Positions 9,985 through 21,562 of a DNA stretch of 64,000 bases are shown here, in pieces. The stretch lies in NCBI GenBank assembly GCA_026873275.1, contig JANTUC010000010.1, positions 620,001-684,000 of the forward strand, written 5' to 3'. Below the pieces are notes generated by a model. That model was not told where the DNA came from and did not search any database. It saw only the letters and a list, made by a program, of their open reading frames with translations. The stretch comes from Pseudopithomyces maydicus (lineage: Eukaryota; Ascomycota; Dothideomycetes; Pleosporales; Didymosphaeriaceae). The first letter of the stretch is position 1. Every line of letters starts with the position of its first letter. Both the position numbers and the translations under genes were made by a program.

Positions 9985-12900
9985 CTGCTCCTTTCCGATG
10001 CAGGAATGGTATCCTATGCAATCGATTCGAATAGTCGGCGGATCGGTAGATTCGGACACCCAAGACAGAACGCGGTGTCTGAGATTTGGTGTTTCGCAGG
10101 CTCCTTTGTCAAGGTAAAAGCCACTTCAGAATTTTCGAGGGGGCAAATGGACGGGCAGCGGTTCTTTGTCTGTCGATGAGTACTCAACTGGTATTTGTAG
10201 CGTCCTCTCAGGCTCGAGGGCATCTGCTCTCGTCGCTGTAGCGCCCCTTCTCGCTGGGAACGGACAAAGAAGACCGGATGCGTGTGGGCTTCTGAAGCTT
10301 TACTACATTAGGTATGAGGTGCTGTTTTTGGAAAGTGCACGTTTTCTGGCTTAGCAGCTACGATCGGGTGATAAAGTTCTAGTCTGTTGCGCTCTTCATC
10401 GTTGCTGTGTCCAAGGTAGAAGACGTCGCGTCGAGTGGGCCGGGTGGTTGAAAACGGCCACTTGCCCCTACATAACAGGAAGCGATTCCAGAAGAACGCC
10501 ACCGGCTCCACTTGTGCATGCTTATGCACCTTACTAACTGCTAGGAGTACGACTACCACGAGTACCACGAGCAACAGCTGTATCAGGGTCCGTAATGGTC
10601 TTCATGTGGGTCTGCTAAGGGATACAGAACCTTTCGGTAGACTAGTTGCAGCTCATGGCCCTTGGTAAAGTACACCATGGCACGAACATGAGCACCTGAG
10701 CTTCTCAGTTCAATGTAATATGGGGCCTTCCACCTTCCCCTGTGGAGAACGCTAAACGGTTCTACCCTGAGACACCCAAATTTGCTATCTGGTTCTCACC
10801 AACATCAAACAGTCTCGTCGTTGCTTTCCTGGCGGGTAGCCGCGTCAATGAGTGATGGAGCGTTCTTGCACAATTACATATATGTGATTGCAGATCTGCT
10901 TGGGCGATTCTTGGGGGAATGAATTTACGACGGCCCTTTTGACGTCTGCAAATGGGTTGCACGGTGTTGTCTCAGCCGCAGAGGACAAATCCCAGGCAGG
11001 GTTGCCCGACAGAATGGTTCGTTACCCCTCTTGTGGCGGTAGCCTGATTCCATTTGTGAAGCAGACTGGCATGCTGGAACTGGCGACCACTGTTCTTGAG
11101 GGCCAGGACACGCTCAAGGCGTCGGCATCGCCGCTGCGGTAGAGTGCCAGCAAGTTGCTGATCCCACAACGGCCACTATCTCACGGAAGCCATCGCATAG
11201 CCCGTGCAGATCGCATGCAGTCGAAGTTCGGTTGTTTCCGGTCGATGCTCACGTTCCGTGCGCCATGTCAGGAATGAACGCTAGCTGGGAATGGGAGGAC
11301 AGCCAAACAGTCTTGACGTCGTGTAACCAAGATCAACTCAAACACTGCCGATTGGCTATGTCAAGCGAAAGCTGTTGTGCATGCTTATGCAACGCGGCCA
11401 TCGAATTCTCTCTCAGGGAGACACCTTCAAAGGAAGGTTCAGCGTTCAAGGCAGAGAAAAATCGAAGATGTAGAGTCCTTCATAGCACATTACGAAGACC
11501 TTTGAGCATCTAGATCATATGGGCAAGTATCTGCACAGGAGCCACCGCAAATCCCTACCCAGATCTGCATAACTTATCGACCGCCTATTACAGAAACAGC
11601 CCCGACGACCGGATTCTCACTTCAGCTTCACACATTTCCCCACCTTTCTACCTAGGCAGCATAAGAACTAAAGTTATCTCCGATGATCAGTCCGACTGTT
11701 TACTTATGTCAGCCCGTCCAACCCTGCATGTGCATGTGGTTGCATTTCTCACGTCGAGTATACACAGCCCCTACCCCAAACCCTAGATTGCCCAGAGCAA
11801 TCCACAAATCCATTTTCCACCACGCTAATATTCACTGTCATCTGTCCAATCGATACGCCGAGAAATCGGAAAATCTAATTTCATGGACCACTGAGGTCGC
11901 ACCAATTCTTAGCCTCCCACGAATAGAACTTCGCGCCCAACCATCTTCCAGCAAGTTATTTCAACCATGGTTGACGATTGTTGTACCTCCCACTCGCTGA
12001 GTTTGGTGTGAGTGCTGCTCGACTCTTCCTCGCATATCTTTACGTGGCTCAGTCTGCATCCTGTCATGGTGTTCATGAATGTCTTTACTGCCATTCATCC
12101 CATCAGAACATTGATAAGATAGCGGCCACATTCTTTTCTTGTAGTTCGTCAGCTCCCTTCTCCATCATGATTCGGTGAGCTGGTTCATGCCCGCTGCTAG
12201 CTCCAACGGCCCCCAGCTCTGCAGGGTACACTAAAGACATGTTGCCAATATACTGGTAAAATGGGCTGATTTTCACGTTTCTGTTTGTGGGATAAGAGCT
12301 TAGTTACACGTTCTATCAAGCAAGCTATGGTATATGACGCGCGTGCCAGGTAGCCTAAGATTATCACAATCTCGATCTACTAGCATACTTTCAAAAGAGA
12401 ACCCACTAGATAAATAGTAAGGTACGGACGACTATGAAGTATGGAATTCGTGATAATTGAATATCCGTAGACGTCGGGCCCTTCTATTGGCAGCTACATG
12501 ATAGCTGCATCCTATCATTTGATGTGCGTGGACCATTTAGGGCATAGCTCTGATAAGAGACCTTAGAGTAACGTCATGCACGTGTCCAAGTGTAGGCTGA
12601 TTGGGCCAGAGGCCAGACAAAGAATTTGAACGGGTGATAAAGAAAGCATATCCTAACTAGGCGTGGCGCCCAGGAGTCTTGCTCAGGGTCTTCATGTTCA
12701 AAGGAACTCAGAAAGAGAGCACCAATAACAAGATCAGATCAAAGCCAAAATGAGCTTTAACTTAGCCTGGGAAGGGGGCACAGGAAATGGCTATTTTCCT
12801 TGCTACCTAGTACTTAGATATATGAATTCAAATCCCACAATAGTTTAGTTTTTGTTGTTTCGCCTTACAGTGCCTTAGGTCAGTTAACTTGGCGGCCCTA

Positions 12901-13074
12901 ATTTACGTACGCCCTGTTCGAATCAAGAGGAGATTATTGAAGTCTCTATACCTCCATCATTCATCGGGCAAGAGGACCTTGCCTTTTTATTATTTTGCCA
13001 CACAGTGCACGTGCGCATTTGGTTATATTGATTGATCAGTGTCTCGTGGCTCGTTCAAGCTAATCACCGCGATT
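9985..13074. other. Long gene-poor region between HMG-box and coiled-coil genes
   Basis: The largest gap in the window, about 3.1 kb beyond the leader intron. Short open frames exist on both strands, but none shows protein-like composition, splice-site support or a family I know. The right half (from about 12,240) is visibly richer in A and T. I see no terminal inverted repeats, long terminal repeats or transposase remnants. It probably holds the HMG-box promoter and long leader on the left and the promoter of the gene at 13075 on the right. Confidence 0.5.
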
Positions 13075-15402
13075 ATGGGGAGTCTAGAAAAACTAGATGA
13101 GGAGTTGGAAGGAGTCGAGGATTCTTCACTTGGTCTTTTAGCTGGCATCGAAGACAGCGAACGACCGCACAAGAAGTTAGGCAAAAATCCGATGCCACCT
13201 GAAGCATCATCAGCCAAAAACATCAGCATGCCTCTCAATAGGTCCAACTCCTCTGGATCCCAACCAATAACTAGGGATCGTTCGTTGAAGAGAGCGGAGA
13301 GCCGCCTGGGTCGACAGTACGATAACGTTCAACCGAAAGTCAATTCAAGGTTGGACGCTAAATACATCCCCGAACCGAGTCAGGTCCGAGTTCCGAGATA
13401 CAAAAGAAGCTCGAAGACATCATATGACAGCCAAATAACGCCTTTCTTGGGTTTAGAGAACGAATATTCCACATGGGATGGTGAGGGTTCAGCACAGGGA
13501 GTAGAAAATCCTGATGGCCACTCCACTCGCACGGGCACTCCAATGTTCGAAACTGATGCACGCCCTTCGTCTAGCGAAGAAACCAATCACTTCAGCAAAA
13601 GCTTCATAGATTCAAGTGGAATCTCATCGCCCTACAGTTACGATCCTGAGTCGCCGCTGGGAAGTGAGACAGATTTCACCGCCCAGAAAATTACAAAAAG
13701 CAGATCAACGAGTAGGATCGCGAGTGAGAAACATCCGACGAGCAATCCCGCAGACTATGCAAAGAGTACAAGCTCATTTCAAAATAAGATGAGCGAGAAT
13801 CACGGTTACGAGATGATCGAACCTTCGAGATCACTATCAGAATCAAGGGTCCTTCCCGCCCGGAGAAGACCTCTGCCCAAGCGATTTACTACGGAACCTG
13901 CCGCTGAGACACCAACAGAGAAGCAAAGACAATCAAGATCCCGAAAAACTGTCAAATTTATGGAAACCGTGGAGCCTGAAGAACTTACGGGTCGGAAACA
14001 AGCGTATTCCGACAACGATATGGGATATTTTGAAGAAACTATTGATCAGAAGTACGATATGACTACGGTAAAATTAGGAGAAGACGGTGATGAAGGCCAA
14101 ATGGTTGTTGAAAATCGGGAATCTAGCCCCGAAAAGCCAGAAGAAGCTTCAGAGTTAGCCGCGAACAGGGACGCAACAGATCGGGAGAAATTAATAGAAG
14201 AAGCAAAAATCGCGATCGAATATCGGGATCGTAGAATCACAGAGTTAGAAGAAGCGGTGAATTCCAAGGATAGGCTAGAATTACTGTACGCTCAGCAGGT
14301 CTCACAAATAGAAGAAGCGGTGAAGGAAAACTCTTCTCAAGCTGAGAAGATCGTCGAATTAGAGCATCAACTCAAGGAAGCACGGGATTCCAACGAAGTC
14401 GACCACGCCGCTGCCACCGGAACGGACACTTCTAAATGGTTTGCAGTTTATCAACGTGGGAAGACTCTCAATGCTGCACAAGAGAACGATATCAAACACT
14501 TGAGAGAGTCTATCATAGAACTAAATGCATACATCATCTACCTCGAGCGGGAATTAAAGGAGAGCACCGCGTACGGCATCGCTCATCGCGATGCGGCCGA
14601 TACCTTGCACCATGAAATTCAGCGATATAAAAGTCTTGCAGAAAATTGGAAGCATGAGTATGAGCAGCAAAAAGCCATGAGAGAGCAAGGCAATTGGGAG
14701 GAGGGTCCTGAGATTACAAATCTCAGAGAAGAGTTACAGAAGAGTATTGCCGAATATCAAGCGCTCATGCCCTCCAAAGATGACCCCGATGCACTAGAAA
14801 AGATAGGCTTGATGAGGAAAATAGATATTCAACGAAAGATCATTGAACAGAATATGCGCCACCACGAGAAACTGAAGAAGGAGAACGCTAATCTACAAGA
14901 GGAGTTCGAGAAGAGCATCGCAAAAGAGCGAGAGCTCCTCAAAGAGATCGAGCGTGTTAAGCATGGCACCCCACCGCCTCCAAGAGCCATCTTTGATGGA
15001 GAAAATAACGAAGAGATACGTCTGCCCGAGTGGAATTTCCGCGAGCTGACACAAAAGCGAGAGAACGCAGTAGCAGAATTCAAGAAGAAGCAGAGGGAGG
15101 CAAGGGACGCCAAAGAGGCGGAGTATAGACTCATGGAGAAGGCCAGGGAGGCAAAGATGGGTAAATGGCATCCTCCGAAGAGGAATCATTTCGAGCACGT
15201 GCAACAGAAAAGTAGTTGGGAGAGGTGGGATGGGAGGCGATGGCTTGAGGAGCAGGCTTCGGCGGATGATTATGAGACGGCGAAACAGCTCGGTTTACTA
15301 AACGACAGGAAGAAACAGAAGGGCTGGAACACCCAGGATTGGAAGGGTAAGAGCTTGGCTAGTATGGGGTTGAAGGGCGCATTCAATGAACAATTCCGGT
15401 GA
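13075..15402 (+). CDS. Hypothetical coiled-coil protein, intronless
   Basis: One uninterrupted frame of 775 residues from the ATG at 13075. Residues 1 to about 300 are polar and Ser/Pro-rich with basic clusters, and look disordered. A long coiled coil runs from about 370 to 690, starting REKLIEEAKIAIEYRDRRITE and including IIELNAYIIYLERELKE. The C-terminus is Trp- and Lys-rich (WHPPKRNHF, SSWERWDGRRW, GWNTQDWKGKSLASMGLKGA) and looks like a compact conserved end. I do not recognise the family. Architecture suggests a structural or scaffold protein, for example at the spindle pole, cytoskeleton or septum, but that is only inference. It converges on CDC9. Confidence 0.85.
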   Translation: MGSLEKLDEELEGVEDSSLGLLAGIEDSERPHKKLGKNPMPPEASSAKNISMPLNRSNSSGSQPITRDRSLKRAESRLGRQYDNVQPKVNSRLDAKYIPEPSQVRVPRYKRSSKTSYDSQITPFLGLENEYSTWDGEGSAQGVENPDGHSTRTGTPMFETDARPSSSEETNHFSKSFIDSSGISSPYSYDPESPLGSETDFTAQKITKSRSTSRIASEKHPTSNPADYAKSTSSFQNKMSENHGYEMIEPSRSLSESRVLPARRRPLPKRFTTEPAAETPTEKQRQSRSRKTVKFMETVEPEELTGRKQAYSDNDMGYFEETIDQKYDMTTVKLGEDGDEGQMVVENRESSPEKPEEASELAANRDATDREKLIEEAKIAIEYRDRRITELEEAVNSKDRLELLYAQQVSQIEEAVKENSSQAEKIVELEHQLKEARDSNEVDHAAATGTDTSKWFAVYQRGKTLNAAQENDIKHLRESIIELNAYIIYLERELKESTAYGIAHRDAADTLHHEIQRYKSLAENWKHEYEQQKAMREQGNWEEGPEITNLREELQKSIAEYQALMPSKDDPDALEKIGLMRKIDIQRKIIEQNMRHHEKLKKENANLQEEFEKSIAKERELLKEIERVKHGTPPPPRAIFDGENNEEIRLPEWNFRELTQKRENAVAEFKKKQREARDAKEAEYRLMEKAREAKMGKWHPPKRNHFEHVQQKSSWERWDGRRWLEEQASADDYETAKQLGLLNDRKKQKGWNTQDWKGKSLASMGLKGAFNEQFR

Positions 15403-15590
15403 CTGCATTGGTCATGCATGTGCCGTTGATTTAGGGTAATATGCACACTGGCCGTTTCGTAGTATTCGAACGAGAGGAGTTCAGGGAAAAGGAAAATAAA
15501 GGCAGTTGCGATACGTAAGATGCGCAAAATTGTGTTCATACGGCATAGATTAAAAGTGAAGTTTTGTTGCTATCACTTACAACATCTAGA

Positions 15591-18451
15591 TTAATATTCA
15601 AAGTCATCGTCCACACTCGGCCCCTTGTTCTTCGTCACACTCTCTTGTTTCGAATACATCTCCGCAATCATCCTGCTCGTGCTCGCCATCTCCGGTTTCT
15701 TGTCGTCCCTCTCCTTGATGAATCTAGGGAACCGCAGACTGACACCCTTACCGCCACCGGCCACCTCGTCAGCTGCAGCCTTGTACCTCGGACTGAGCGT
15801 CAAATCAGCCGTCTTGACTTCCCAAACGTAACGCGGCTCGAACCACACATCGGGTTGATCCTTGTTACCAGCGCTGTGCGTGTAGAATGGTTTCGGGCGG
15901 TCGATCACAATCTCTGACAATTGCTGATGTAGCGTTTCCAAGACGGCTTCCGAAAATCCGGTACCGATGTTGCAAACAGTTTCGTACTTCTCAGTGGCTG
16001 GGTTGTAGCAAGCAAGCAAGAAAGCTCCGTACCAGCTTGTACGTTTGCCCTTGCCATAGTACGCGCCCAGAACAACAAGATCAAGCGAGTCGCCAACACC
16101 TGCAAGGTAATCCTTTTTGACTTTGAGCCAGTTCTGCGAGCGCCTGCTTGGCTCATAGAAGGATTCTGGGCCATCGAGCATCTTCACCATCAACCCTTCG
16201 CAGCCGGCCTTGACGGAGTCGTCTAGTAGGACCTGAATCTCATTCAGATCGTTGGTATTGTCGTACTGGGCGAACGCAAATTCGCCCTCCACTGGATTGA
16301 AGGCATCAAGAAGATGTTGTCGGCGTTCACGAAAGGATTTTTTGACAAGGGCCTAACAATTTTAGCACGAGCAGAGCAAAAAGGGTGTGGGTCTTACTTC
16401 GCCATTGAGATAGAGGATGTCGAAAGCAAATACGCAGACCTTGACTGTGATTTCCTCGGCCTTTACGTCTTTCCTCTTGCGCGTCATCAATTGTTGAAAA
16501 GGTAGTACTTTCTTCTCAACTATGTCCCAGGCTACCGACTCGCAGTCCAAGACGAAGCTCTTGGTGCCCGGTTTGACCCATGTGGGCAGTTTCGCAAGAA
16601 TATCTGGATACTTTTTGGATAAATCCTCAGAATTCCGTGAAAAGATGTTTGAAACACCCTTTTCGCTCTTTCCAGCAGCAGGGGCAGCTGTGGCCATTTC
16701 CAGTTCGGCATCATGTGCAACAAAGTGAATTTGGGCACGCTCGCCATCGTACTTGTACTCGCATGTGAAGTCTTTGCCTTCAAAGCGATCCAAGACTTCC
16801 GTAATGGACTTTGTAGGCTTAGCTAACATAGGCTTCAGAGGCACGCCCGGCTGTAATTGGCAGTTATCCTTTAGTTTTGACAGTCCATGTTCGAGCATTG
16901 CAGGAACAATAACTTCATAGCTAGGAAGCTCGCTATACCACTGTCAGCCTGGTCAATTTGTATGATCACCGAATGTGCACTCACCTGTAGACCGATTTCA
17001 AGACAGTCTCAGCTTCGAGCAAGTCTGACTGTGACGGAATCTTGCCATCCTGCTCCATCTCATGGAACCTTATCGCTTGAGCAAGCGCAACTACGACTGA
17101 TCTCTCCGCAAGACCAAGACGAAGCTTGCCCTCCAAGGTTCGCACAATGAACTTAGCCTCGCTAGGCCCGCCCTTGTCCGTCTCGATATCAACAGCCTTG
17201 CCTGCATTATGGGCATCGGCAGCAGAAAGCAGCTTCTTGATCCCGTCCACCTTTCTACCCTGGCCACCCTGACCCTCAATCGTCGCAATAGCCATTAGCC
17301 CCTTGTGTACACCAGCGACAGTTAAAGGCTTTGGTTTGAACATAGTTGGCTGCTTAGATCGACTCTTTGCTGCCACTAGACCCAAGTCACCGATCTCTTT
17401 TTGATCACTCTTTATTTGCTGTAGACTTCGACCAGTACTCTCGGAAATAGCCTTCATAATGAGTGATTCACCAATGCCCAGCTCAATACCCGCATAGTCG
17501 GCTGCAAGCTTGTTGATCATAAGCAGGACAGTCGGAAGGAGTTCCTGTGGTGTGAGGCGGAGAACTTGGCGAAGAAACAGTGAACAGTGCGCCATAATTT
17601 CTAGGCGCTTAGTTGTCATTTCAATCTTGGAGAAGGTAGTGCAGAGTGCTGCATATGGAACGGGCTCGCCAGCTTTCCAGTCTGGATACGGGTCTTTTGT
17701 TATGCCCTTGGAGGCACCCTTTAATGTGGTCTGGACCTTTTCACGTGCTTTTTTGGCGACCTCCGGTGCTTCCTCGTCTGAACTCACGGGATCCTCTTCC
17801 TGAGCACTTGATGCGGATTCTTCTTCAAGCGGTGTCTTCTCCACTGCCTTCTTCTCGTTTTTGGCAATTTTGGCTGGTGCAACCACCTCATCCTCATCCT
17901 CATTTTCTTCAGGCTCCACGACCTTGGTCTTTCTCGCAGGTTTGGCAGCCGGCTTCTCTGTCTTGGTTGGTGCGGCTTTGGCTTTCTTCGCTGGCACGGC
18001 CTTAGCTGGCCTACCACGGGCCCTCTTCGTCGGTGGTGCATCATCAGAGTCCTCCTCCTCTTCTTCAACCTGCCTCTTCTTGCCTACGTCTGCGGACGAA
18101 CTGGCATCTATTTCCATAGCATCGCCATCTGCTTCTTCCTTCACATCAACCTCAGGCGCAGTGCCCTTGTTGGCCTTATGTGTCACACCAGCAGAGGATT
18201 CCGGGTCCTCTTCAAGCTTTGTATCCAAATCCTCCGCAGGCTCGGCGTTTTTCTCTTCCGTTTTCGATCTCGTCGCAAAGGACAGCTTCGACTGCTGTGT
18301 CTTCGGCGTAGCTCCGTTCTGTTTCCCGAAGAACTTTCTGTATTCGAAGCAACATTAGCAAAGTTTGAATACCAGGAAGATCATATCATGCCCACGTTAA
18401 CATGGTCTGAGAAGGCCGAACGTACCCAAGAGTAGCCTGCTTGGGCGCCAT
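15591..18451 (-). CDS. CDC9: DNA ligase I (ATP-dependent)
   Basis: Four exons: 18451-18426, 18337-16985, 16932-16398 and 16352-15591. Introns are 18338-18425, 16933-16984 and 16353-16397. The product is 891 residues. It opens MAPKQATLGKFFGKQ, a PCNA-interacting (PIP) box split by intron 1. An acidic/basic disordered tail follows to about residue 210, then the DNA-binding domain. The nucleotidyltransferase motif I is EYKYDGER, with the adenylated lysine near residue 520. Later motifs include GEFAFAQYD, EGLMVKMLDG and WLKVKKDYL. The OB-fold ends around FPRFIKERDDK. The enzyme seals Okazaki-fragment nicks and acts in repair in the nucleus; the fungal gene product may also reach mitochondria. An ACGCGT lies about 213 bp upstream. 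Confidence 0.95.
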
Positions 18452-19024
18452 GACTACGAGTTGACTAAAACCACGTTGGCTGTGCCGTGGGAGAATGTAA
18501 GATGCTGCACGGCTGAAATGCGACGATGCATATAATGTGCGAGTACAGAGACGTTTGTTGGAATTTATGCAGAATTTGTTCGAAGCATTGAAGCGGGGAA
18601 GCATCAGCAGAGCAGAGTTGCGTTGATATACAAGCGTAAATTAGTGACTCGCTGTAGGCAGCGACGCGTCTGGATCGCGCTCTCTTTGGCACGGCCCGCG
18701 AGCGCGTCACGCGCACGTGAGCTGGTGCTGACATCACCTCGACAGGGATTAGCTGTACTCGTCCGCCTTCGCCATTCACAGTGTTGATCTCATGCGACTG
18801 GGCCAGCTTGCAAGTATCTACAACCTAGCTCGATTCTTGTTCACGATAGCTATAGCAGTCAGTTGTTTCGTATCCGTCCAGACCAACGTACTCTGAGTAC
18901 TTCTACAGTTTCATTTCCGCCACCTTACATTTCTATAATCATCACCTCATCACTCGACCTGGCGCATCTCTTCTGGCAAAAGGCTCAGTCTGAGTCCCTT
19001 AAATCCCCCACCCCTCCTATCAAA
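18452..19024. other. Divergent promoter region CDC9 / CID2-like
   Basis: Head-to-head space of 573 bp shared by CDC9 (minus) and the CID2-like gene (plus). It contains ACGCGT at 18664-18669 and nearby GC-rich near-palindromes (GCGCGTCACGCGC). The part next to 19024 is CT-rich, like fungal transcription start regions. Confidence 0.55.
18664..18669. promoter_or_regulatory. MCB-type ACGCGT hexamer in the CDC9 promoter
   Basis: ACGCGT lies about 213 bp upstream of the CDC9 ATG and about 356 bp upstream of the divergent CID2-like ATG. Budding-yeast CDC9 is a classical MCB/MBF target. That makes this the best supported of the MCB candidates in the window. Confidence 0.55.
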
Positions 19025-19659
19025 ATGTCACAACCCTCCGAGCGTCCACACTTGACGCCGCAGTTCTGCTTCAACCAGACAGCATTACGAGGTGCGCCAC
19101 CCTGGCTCCACGCCATCCACTCACTAACTAACCTAGATGCTCTTTGACAGACTTTTTACGCATATCGCGCGGTACGATCGATGATTCGATAACACAAAAT
19201 CTAAACGCTCTCCTTACCCCAGCCGAGCGCGGCTTCGATCCATCCTCCACAACGACGCGTTCGCTCTCTGTACCTGATCGATCGATCGCCGCTCCACAAT
19301 GCGACGACTTCAAGCAGAGGGTGCTTTTCCCATCGTGGGCTGTGCGGTCAGATGTTCTAGATTACTGCGCTGGTGTAGCTACCTCGCCGGACCCAGACGA
19401 TCCAGACAGTGTTCTGCGGCAGATTGAAGACAGCAAAGCCCGCGAGAGAGTGGTGGACGAGCGGTTGGATCCGTATAGTGGAAGGTACTTTCCAAAAGAG
19501 GCGAGGACAGAGAGCTTGGCCATGTTGATGCGGAACGAGAGGGCTGTGGAGAAGATCATTCGCAGTAGAACTTGGAGTGTAGTGGGTGAGCGGTGCGGTG
19601 TTAGCAGTGAGGCTGCTGAGCAAGCATTTGAAAATTGGAGAAGCGGCCAACAAAATTGA
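19025..19659 (+). CDS. Caffeine-induced death protein 2-like (Cid2 family)
   Basis: Two exons, 19025-19091 and 19151-19659, with intron 19092-19150. The product is 191 residues. It starts MSQPSERPHLTPQFCFNQTA. The intron joins ...QTALR to DFLRISRGTIDDSITQNLNA, which keeps the frame and the conserved N-terminal segment. The rest is helical and charged (SWAVRSDVLDYCAGVATSPD, DERLDPYSGRYFP, ESLAMLMRNERAVEKIIRSR). This matches what I recall of the Cid2 family, named from a fission-yeast caffeine-sensitivity screen and without a defined biochemical role. It shares its promoter region with CDC9. Confidence 0.75.
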
Positions 19660-20812
19660 GCAGCTGAGGCTGTTATGTATGATTATACGATAGAAAGGAC
19701 GGCCCATGAAAAGAGGACTATGGTGGAAATAGAGGTCCTTTATTCCACTCTTGACGCAGCAACGCATAGCATAAGATAATGTGACATCTCCAACATGTAT
19801 ACTATTGAAAAAATGAAGCCCAAACAATCAATGCTATTAGACAATTGTAATAGTCGTGAATGCTGATACACAATTCCAAACAATTTCACACAATTGACTC
19901 TTTCAAGTGGGATAGCATCATTTTGCGATCCCCAAAACCGCATTTTCACCCTTTTAAAAATCCAATAGTGTTTAGAGAAAAGCCATTGGTATTAGTTCAA
20001 ACATATGACCAGCCTCCAAATTTCCAAAGCACCATCCTGTTCTGCCGCAAGCCGGCCAATCCCGCCAAGCCCCACAGCCTACTTACCTAATCGGCGCACG
20101 TCCCCCAGCCTCCTCAGCATAAAAGCCCGCCGTGCCCGCGTCCCTTCCTGCTCTTCATCATCAGTTGGTAATCTACATACCTACATTATCGTGGCTCCGC
20201 TAAGGCGGCTTGCTGAGGGTTATCCCATGCGATGGATAGTCTTCCGTTCCCGGCCCCGTAGAGAAACACCAACCGTCTTTCCTACCAACTGCGGTTTCCG
20301 TGAAAAGATGGATCGAAGTTGTGGGATGGGTGGGACATGCCTTTTTTTAAACATGCGCATTAGTGTTTTGAATGTTCAGGAAGCGCTGCTTACTGGGTGT
20401 GCAAGACATGCATGGTGGTGATGAGTTTCATGGTCTACTGGGCGGTTGAGTTCTGAGAGAAATTTGCGCGTACGCGAAGTCTGGGACGAATTTTTGCCAG
20501 ATAGAAGGAACTGAAAATTATGCACATGCCCAGATGAGCGAGCGATCCATACACCTGAAATTCTAAAATACCATGGGCTAGAACTTGATGCTAGGGCATA
20601 GAAAAAATCATTAAAGTCAATATCACTGTTCGGCATTTGTGAATTTTAGGCAACGTCATCTAAGCAGAAAATTGGCATATGAACTTCATGTCTCATTCAA
20701 TGCTACACTAATGTCCATATCGAGATGTCGTGATTCCATTCAGATAACCATAGCAAGACACAGTTAAGTGCCCCGCCAAATGATATACCCTCCAGTGAAC
20801 ACCGCACACCCT
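19660..20812. other. Convergent intergenic region
   Basis: About 1.15 kb between the CID2-like stop and the uL1 stop. Moderately A/T-rich; short open frames only, with no gene-like composition. Nothing recognised. Confidence 0.55.
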
Positions 20813-21562
20813 CTAGTAAAGGCGCTTGGGAGGGCTCATGGTAGCCTTGATGGTCAGGCTACCAACGTTCTGCCATCCCTTCTTGAGCAGAGAGACGAGG
20901 TAGTTGATCGACAACATGATGTTGGAGATCAACTCATCCTCGGTCATGCCAACGTTGCCAACGGCAACACCCATGCAGAGCACCTTCTTCAACTGGAACT
21001 TGATGGTGGACTTGACCTCGGTGATCTTATTGGCGAGATCCTCAGCGTGGGAAACGGGTGTGGGGAACTTGCCGGCCTTGGAGAGACCAGGGCCGAGGAG
21101 ACGAGGGATCTGCTTGATGAGAGCGTCGGAGGAGACGAACGCATCGTACTTGCGGGCAAGCTTCTTGATGAGCTTCTTGTTCTTGTTGAGCTTCTTCAAG
21201 TCGTCGGCGGACATGGCATCGACGCCGTGGTGCTTGGCACGGTCAATGTCGTGCTGGTCACCGAGGACGCAGATGGCCATGTTGGGGCGAGGGACGGTGG
21301 GGAGCTTGACGGTTCCAGAGAAACGCTTGTCTGTAGAAATTAGCGACGCACAGCAACATGTGTCTGAAATACACATACCACGCTGGGGGTCATAGTTCTT
21401 GAGGCCGATCTGGAGCTCGACGGTCTCGAGGAAGTTCCTCTTCTTGGTCTCGTTGCTGTACTCGAGCAACTCCTTAACGTCTAGATGTACAATCAGCGCA
21501 ATCCTTGAATATCCAGGGTATTACATACTCGAACGAACGCCGGCAACGGAAATTTTCGACAT
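20813..21562 (-). CDS. RPL10A: 60S ribosomal protein uL1 (L10a/Rpl1)
   Basis: Three exons: 21562-21529, 21480-21379 and 21330-20813. Introns are 21481-21528 and 21331-21378, both 48 bp. The product is the expected 217 residues, beginning MSKISVAGVRSNVKELLEYS. Family landmarks include FLETVELQIGLKNYDPQRDK, PNMAICVLGDQHDIDRAKHH, KKLARKYDAFVSSDALIKQI, PRLLGPGLSKAGKFPTPV and the end TIKATMSPPKRLY. The protein forms the L1 stalk, which handles exit of deacylated tRNA from the large subunit. The early introns, one just 34 nt after the ATG, are typical of fungal ribosomal protein genes. Confidence 0.97.
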
